19,078 bases of DNA, taken from an uncultured Lachnospiraceae bacterium (GTDB lineage: Bacteria > Bacillota > Clostridia > Lachnospirales > Lachnospiraceae). Made by a program: the position numbers and the translations under genes. The notes under the pieces are model-generated. The model had not been told where the DNA came from. It searched no databases and worked only from the letters and a program-made list of their open reading frames with translations. Below, one piece after another: positions 15,085 to 19,078 of this stretch. Numbering within the stretch: position 1 is the stretch's first letter; each line of letters starts with the position of its first letter. The DNA lies in the NCBI GenBank assembly GCA_910585255.1, contig CAJUEI010000051.1, positions 1 through 19,078 on the forward strand, in the 5' to 3' direction.

Positions 15085-17529
15085 ATGGAAGAAAGAATAA
15101 ATTTGGAGATTGCATGTATAGAGGATGATAGTGTAACGATTGTATGGAATCAGGTGGAAGACGGGAAGAATTATGAGGTTTTTTGGGCGGATAAGAATCT
15201 TTCTGGTACAAAGTTTAAGAAGGTAGCAGAGACAAAAGGGAGGGAGTATGTTCTGCATAAGGCAACTCATGTGCCGCATTATTTTAAGGTGGTTTGTAAA
15301 AAGAAAGATGGGACAGAAATTGTGAGTGAGATTTTAAAAAGTCCGGTTCGGAAGGTTTTTTGTGAGCAGCTTGAAAAGCTAAATCGGGGATTAATTGCAG
15401 TAAAGGCAAAGACTGGAATTTTTTTAGGCTGGCGGCTGATGCTTGAAGAAGTGAATGGGTATTCGGAAACAGGGATGACTGGAACGGATTTTGTGATCTA
15501 TAGAAACGGCAAGAGGATTGCTTTGGTAACAGACAGTACAAATTATATTGATACAGAAGGAGGAATGGAGGATTTTTATTCGGTTGCTGCAGTTTGGAAT
15601 GGGGTGGAGGCAGAACCTTGTAAGGCGGTGCAGGCTTGGAAGACAGGAGAGAATTATATTGATATTCCTATGAGGATTCCAGAGGGCGGTGTAACGCCGG
15701 TTGGGGAGAAGTATGTATATCAGATTAATGATATGAGTGTAGGGGATGTAGACGGAGATGGAGAGTATGAGTATATTGTAAAGTGGGATCCTACTAATTC
15801 ACATGATGTTTCGATTAAAGGGTATACAGGGAATTGTTTGCTTGATTGTTATCGGCTGGACGGGACGTTGCTTTGGCGGTTGGATATGGGGGTAAATATA
15901 CGGTCAGGTGCTCATTATACTCAGTTTATGGTGTATGATTTTGATTATGATGGAAAAGCAGAGATGTCAGTAAAGACAGCACCTGGTACAAAGATGACGA
16001 TTTATTATGCAGATGGCTCTGTAAAATCGGAACATTATATTACAATGCCGGAAGAAGACATAAGAAAGGGTTATACTCATTCTGACAATTATGTGTGCAG
16101 TGCGAGGGATTATTATGAACATTTGGTGGAGGTATTTACTGGCTGGACGGAACATCAGGAGGTAAAGAACGGGCATTGGCCTAAGACCTTGGAGGAGTGT
16201 TTTGGGATAGAGAAGAAATATGCTTATCCTTTAAATGAGAAGGATGCAAGAGAGCTGGTGGATTATTTTATTTCGGTATATGCCCCTTCCCGCAGTAAAA
16301 AAAATCAGTTGGAGCAGTTTGAGGGATTTATCTATCAGGGTCCTGAGTATTTAACCATGTTTGCCGGGGACGGAACAGAACTGGAAACGATTCCTTTTAA
16401 GTTCGATCGTGTAGATGATGGGCTTTTATGGGGAGATTATGCAATGGAGCGGATTGAACCTTGTAATCGTGTCGATCGGTTTTTATCCGGGGTGGCATAT
16501 TTGGACGGAGAACATCCTTCTCTATTGATCTGCCGTGGATATTATACCCGGACTACGATTGTGGCATATGACTTTATAGATGGAAAACATGTAGAACGAT
16601 TTGCGATTGACAGCGGATTTGTGCCTATGAATAATCCGTTTCGGGATAATGCACATATTGCAAAAGGAAGCGATCCTGTCTTTGGAATATTGGCAGGACA
16701 GGGGAATCACAGTCTTTCTACTGCAGATGTGGATGGAGACGGCTGTCAGGAAATTATCTATGGAGCGGCTGTAATCGATCATGATGGAAGTCTGCTCTAT
16801 TCTAGTTACGGATATCTGCCGGATGGAAAAACCTATATGAAATTTGGACATGGGGATGCGATGCATGTAGCCAATATTGATCCGGATCGACCAGGATTAG
16901 AAATTTTTAATGTATTTGAAGGGGCAAAGGATGCACCTTATGGATTTGCACTTCGAGAAGCGGAGACGGGAGAAGTTTTGTTTGGAGAGTATGCCGAGTG
17001 TGATTTGGGACGCTGTATGATTGGAGATATAAATCCAAAGGTAAGGGGACTGCAGTGTTGGGTAAATACAATGTATTCCTGTACAGGAGAGAAGCTTTCT
17101 GACAATCTGCTTGGAACCAATCAGCCGATTCGGTGGGCAGCCGATCTTTCCACACAGATTTTAGATGGAGCGGATTATCTGAAGCAAAAGGCAATCGGCA
17201 GAATTTTGGACAATACGCATGGAGTAATGTTAGATCCAGAAGGAACAGCTACGAATAATGGAACAAAGGGAAATCCATGCTTGGTGGCAGATATTTTTGG
17301 AGATTTTCGAGAGGAACTGCTGGTTAGAAAGGCGGATAACAGTGCTGTGCGGATCTATACAAATGTGGAATTGACAGGACATAAATTATTTACTTTGATG
17401 CATGATATTATGTATCGAACTTCGATTGCCTGGCAGAATAACTGTTATAATCAACCAGGATATACAAAATTTTATTATGCTTCTGATATGGACTGGGCGT
17501 ATGTGCTTCCTTCATTGGCTAAAATATAG
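15085..17529 (+). CDS. Rhamnogalacturonan lyase, polysaccharide lyase family 11, cytoplasmic
   Basis: Cleaves the rhamnose-galacturonate backbone of rhamnogalacturonan I by beta-elimination. It has 814 residues, longer than the roughly 600-residue YesW/YesX. Residues 1 to about 95 look like a fibronectin III-type beta domain; about 100-190 match the PL11 N-terminal beta domain; the eight-bladed propeller follows. Family signatures are NDMSVGDVDGDGEYE (about 217-231, calcium-binding style), IRSGAHYTQFMVYDFDYDGK, NNGTKGNP near the active site, and DIFGDFREELL. A segment of about 90 residues at roughly 330-420 appears extra. There is no signal peptide, so it should act on imported fragments, as the exolyase YesX does. 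A ribosome binding site AGGAGAGG (about 15068-15075) fits ATG 15085. Exo or endo mode cannot be decided here. Confidence 0.92.
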   Translation: MEERINLEIACIEDDSVTIVWNQVEDGKNYEVFWADKNLSGTKFKKVAETKGREYVLHKATHVPHYFKVVCKKKDGTEIVSEILKSPVRKVFCEQLEKLNRGLIAVKAKTGIFLGWRLMLEEVNGYSETGMTGTDFVIYRNGKRIALVTDSTNYIDTEGGMEDFYSVAAVWNGVEAEPCKAVQAWKTGENYIDIPMRIPEGGVTPVGEKYVYQINDMSVGDVDGDGEYEYIVKWDPTNSHDVSIKGYTGNCLLDCYRLDGTLLWRLDMGVNIRSGAHYTQFMVYDFDYDGKAEMSVKTAPGTKMTIYYADGSVKSEHYITMPEEDIRKGYTHSDNYVCSARDYYEHLVEVFTGWTEHQEVKNGHWPKTLEECFGIEKKYAYPLNEKDARELVDYFISVYAPSRSKKNQLEQFEGFIYQGPEYLTMFAGDGTELETIPFKFDRVDDGLLWGDYAMERIEPCNRVDRFLSGVAYLDGEHPSLLICRGYYTRTTIVAYDFIDGKHVERFAIDSGFVPMNNPFRDNAHIAKGSDPVFGILAGQGNHSLSTADVDGDGCQEIIYGAAVIDHDGSLLYSSYGYLPDGKTYMKFGHGDAMHVANIDPDRPGLEIFNVFEGAKDAPYGFALREAETGEVLFGEYAECDLGRCMIGDINPKVRGLQCWVNTMYSCTGEKLSDNLLGTNQPIRWAADLSTQILDGADYLKQKAIGRILDNTHGVMLDPEGTATNNGTKGNPCLVADIFGDFREELLVRKADNSAVRIYTNVELTGHKLFTLMHDIMYRTSIAWQNNCYNQPGYTKFYYASDMDWAYVLPSLAKI

Positions 17530-17535
17530 TTAATA

Positions 17536-17579
17536 GAAAAAGACAAGATCAGAAGATAGTTTCTGGTCTTGTCTTATAA
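17536..17579. terminator. Bidirectional terminator between convergent genes
   Basis: A 15-bp stem (17540-17554 with 17561-17575, one G-T pair) with a 6-base loop. On the minus strand it is followed by a T run; on the plus strand only by TATAAA-like sequence. It serves the lyase gene and the converging HPr-like gene. Confidence 0.8.
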
Positions 17580-17611
17580 AGATATGTAATTACCCCAGTA
17601 CATAATAAGTT

Positions 17612-17863
17612 TTATTTTGGTTCAAATAATTCTAAAATAGCCTTGCTTGCTTCTTCCTCGTCATTACCAGTAAATACTAATTCTACTTCTTCATCCCGGC
17701 TTAACCGTGTGCCGAAAAAATTGACAATACTTTTTAAATTTACAGTTTGTTCTTTTGCATACATAGTGATGGAAGAATTAAAGGAAGAACACAACTTGGC
17801 TGTTGCTACAACAAATTCTGGATTTAAAATTTCTTTTCGAATCGTAACTTTTTTGGAAATCAT
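17612..17863 (-). CDS. HPr-like (Crh-like) protein lacking the phosphorylatable histidine
   Basis: Small cytoplasmic protein of 83 residues that aligns without gaps to the PTS phosphocarrier HPr. The active-site segment GIHARPA is replaced by EILNPEF, so the residue at the His15 position is Asn14, and the following Arg and Pro are also lost. The regulatory-serine segment VNLKSI is intact (Ser45, equivalent to Ser46). The C-terminal GNDEEEASKAILELF matches the family end. It therefore cannot carry phosphate for sugar uptake but might still be a substrate of HPr kinase and a CcpA partner, as Crh is in Bacillus. AGGGGG lies about 9 bases before the ATG. It follows the DUF362 gene by 45 bases and may share its transcript. 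Confidence 0.85.
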   Translation of the reverse strand: MISKKVTIRKEILNPEFVVATAKLCSSFNSSITMYAKEQTVNLKSIVNFFGTRLSRDEEVELVFTGNDEEEASKAILELFEPK

Positions 17864-17908
17864 AACGAAATACCCCCTGTTTTCTTATAGTAATAGTAAT
17901 AAATTGGA

Positions 17909-18775
17909 TTAGTCAATAGTAATCAGGTTGTATGCCTTAGAACCGTATCCAAGTGCGGCAGCGGCTTCAATGGTGTGGATGCCATTTAAGGATTCGATAC
18001 GTTCAATTAAATGATCTTTGCCTGGATCGTCAGATGCATAGATAAGATCGATACATGCCTGATCGATAGCAATCGGATCGAGAGAAGCTAAGATGCCGAT
18101 GTCTTTCATACACGGATCTTCAGCAACAGCACAGCAGTCACAGTCAACGGACATATTTTTCATAACATTGATATAGAGAATATTGCCGTTTAAATAATCA
18201 ATTACGGAAGAAGCGGCATCTGCCATTGCCTCTAAAAAGGAGTCATGATCGGCTGTCCAGAAATTTTCCGGTGTGCCTATTCCATGGATATAGGCTTTGC
18301 CATAGGAGGAAGCTACACCAATAGATAATTGTTTCAGGGCACCGCCATAACCACCCATCGGATGACCTTTAAAATGGGAAAGTACCAGCATGGAGTTGTA
18401 GTTGGCTAAGTTTTTTCCTACAAAGTTTTTTTGAATGATTTTTCCGTTTGAAATCGGTAATTCTAAATCGGGACCTTCACTGTCCAGCAGATCTACCTGA
18501 AAGTATTTGCTCCAGCCGTGTTTTTTTAGGGTTTCTAAGTGCTTTTCTGTTGTATTGCGTCCTCCGTCATAAGCAGTATTACATTCTACAACGGTACCGC
18601 CTACGGCATCTATAACTGGTTTGAAAAATTCTGGTTTTAGGAAATTTTGGTTGCCTACTTCGCCGGAATGAAGTTTGATGGCAATATTTCCTTTTAACGG
18701 AGTTTCTAGTCGCTGATAGAGTTCAAGTACTTTTTCTGGTGTAATTGTCTTAGTAAAGTAGACAATAGGATTCAT
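17909..18775 (-). CDS. DUF362 domain protein
   Basis: Protein of 288 residues matching the DUF362 family of uncharacterised, often iron-sulfur-associated proteins. Recognisable parts are NIAIKLHSGEVGN near the start, LSHFKGHPMGGYGGALKQLS in the middle, and a cysteine cluster DCDCC....PC (Cys212, 214, 215, 222) that could bind metal, then GILASLDPIAIDQACIDLI. There is no separate 4Fe-4S ferredoxin domain, unlike longer family members, and no signal peptide. A strong AGGAGG precedes the ATG. Function is unknown; the family is conserved in anaerobic Clostridia. It is convergent with the pectin locus and probably unrelated to it. Confidence 0.88.
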   Translation of the reverse strand: MNPIVYFTKTITPEKVLELYQRLETPLKGNIAIKLHSGEVGNQNFLKPEFFKPVIDAVGGTVVECNTAYDGGRNTTEKHLETLKKHGWSKYFQVDLLDSEGPDLELPISNGKIIQKNFVGKNLANYNSMLVLSHFKGHPMGGYGGALKQLSIGVASSYGKAYIHGIGTPENFWTADHDSFLEAMADAASSVIDYLNGNILYINVMKNMSVDCDCCAVAEDPCMKDIGILASLDPIAIDQACIDLIYASDDPGKDHLIERIESLNGIHTIEAAAALGYGSKAYNLITID

Positions 18776-18804
18776 GATTTTTACCTCCTTATTTATTTAA
18801 GAGT

Positions 18805-18833
18805 ATTATAACATTCTAAAAGAGAGTTATAAA
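18805..18833 (-). promoter_or_regulatory. Promoter of the DUF362 gene
   Basis: Read on the minus strand, TTTATA (18828-18833) and a perfect TATAAT (18805-18810) are 17 bases apart. The element lies 30 bases upstream of the ATG, with the ribosome binding site in between. Confidence 0.65.
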
Positions 18834-18896
18834 CTAAAAATTTTATAAAGTCTGAAATTTATATGGAGAGAGGAGAGTTGAGAAGGGAGAGGACAT

Positions 18897-18927
18897 CAAA
18901 GTAAGAAAGTCTAATATTTCTGAATCT
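18897..18927 (-). repeat. Fragment of the structured repeat
   Basis: Bases 18899-18915 repeat 17 bases of the copy 2 second-stem arm (7712-7728), and the match continues to 18927 with a two-base difference. The GTTCCGCTCT block and terminal stem that should precede it are missing. It is a decayed remnant about 70 bases from copy 4. The rest of 18834-18999 shows nothing recognisable. Confidence 0.65.
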
Positions 18928-18999
18928 CTGTATATCTAATATAGATAGTGTAAAATTTTTGGGGGAAAGAAGATGGTTTAGTGGGAGACTGGGAAGGGA

Positions 19000-19078
19000 G
19001 GACGCTTAAGCGGAGAAGTAATCCCTTCCCGCTGTTCCGCTCTCCGAAAAGTAAGAACGTCTAATGCTTCTGGATTTA
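19000..19078 (-). repeat. Structured repeat element, copy 4 (cut by the window end)
   Basis: Beginning with GGACG (19000-19004), this matches the plus-strand reading of copy 2: TCCCTTCCCGCTGTTCCGCT, then the second-stem arm with small changes. The terminal-stem strand (19005-19026) differs from copy 2 at about half its positions. The other half lies beyond the window. Confidence 0.85.

Overview
The window looks like chromosomal DNA from a low-GC, Gram-positive gut Firmicute, most likely a Lachnospiraceae member. This is inferred from an isoleucyl-tRNA synthetase under T-box control, strong AGGAGG ribosome binding sites, a sugar ABC cassette lacking its own ATPase, a membrane-bound AraC-type sensor regulator, and a DUF362 protein. 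No rRNA, tRNA, CRISPR array, transposase or phage gene was seen.

Layout: (1) Bases 1-581 hold a partial copy of a structured repeat, a strong sigma-A promoter and an isoleucine T-box leader with its terminator. (2) Bases 582-4929 hold ileS (GTG start) and, a few bases on, a GHKL sensor histidine kinase with no response regulator. (3) Bases 5081-7549 hold glycogen phosphorylase, behind a promoter overlapped by an inverted repeat. (4) Bases 7550-8573 carry no credible gene. They hold two head-to-head copies of a roughly 240-254 bp hairpin-forming element around five 45-bp tandem repeats. (5) Bases 8574-17529 form a rhamnogalacturonan (pectin) locus: AraC-type transmembrane regulator, two LplB/YtcP-type permeases, a solute-binding lipoprotein and a cytoplasmic PL11 rhamnogalacturonan lyase. 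(6) On the minus strand, 17612-18775, lie a DUF362 protein and an HPr-like protein without the phosphorylatable histidine. (7) The right edge holds a repeat fragment and the start of a fourth copy of the element.

The pectin genes make a coherent route. The regulator probably senses an extracellular ligand and activates the transporter promoter, which carries repeated TTGCACT-type motifs. The lipoprotein and permeases would import rhamnogalacturonan-I fragments using an ATPase encoded elsewhere, and the signal-peptide-less lyase would cut them in the cytoplasm.

The most interesting feature is the repeat family. The two complete copies have terminal stems almost unrelated in sequence but each perfectly self-complementary (24 and 21 bp). 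A second stem differs between them yet keeps a T-T mismatch at the same place, around a nearly invariant core of small hairpins. This points to a structured RNA or a hairpin-forming mobile DNA that I cannot assign to a known family.
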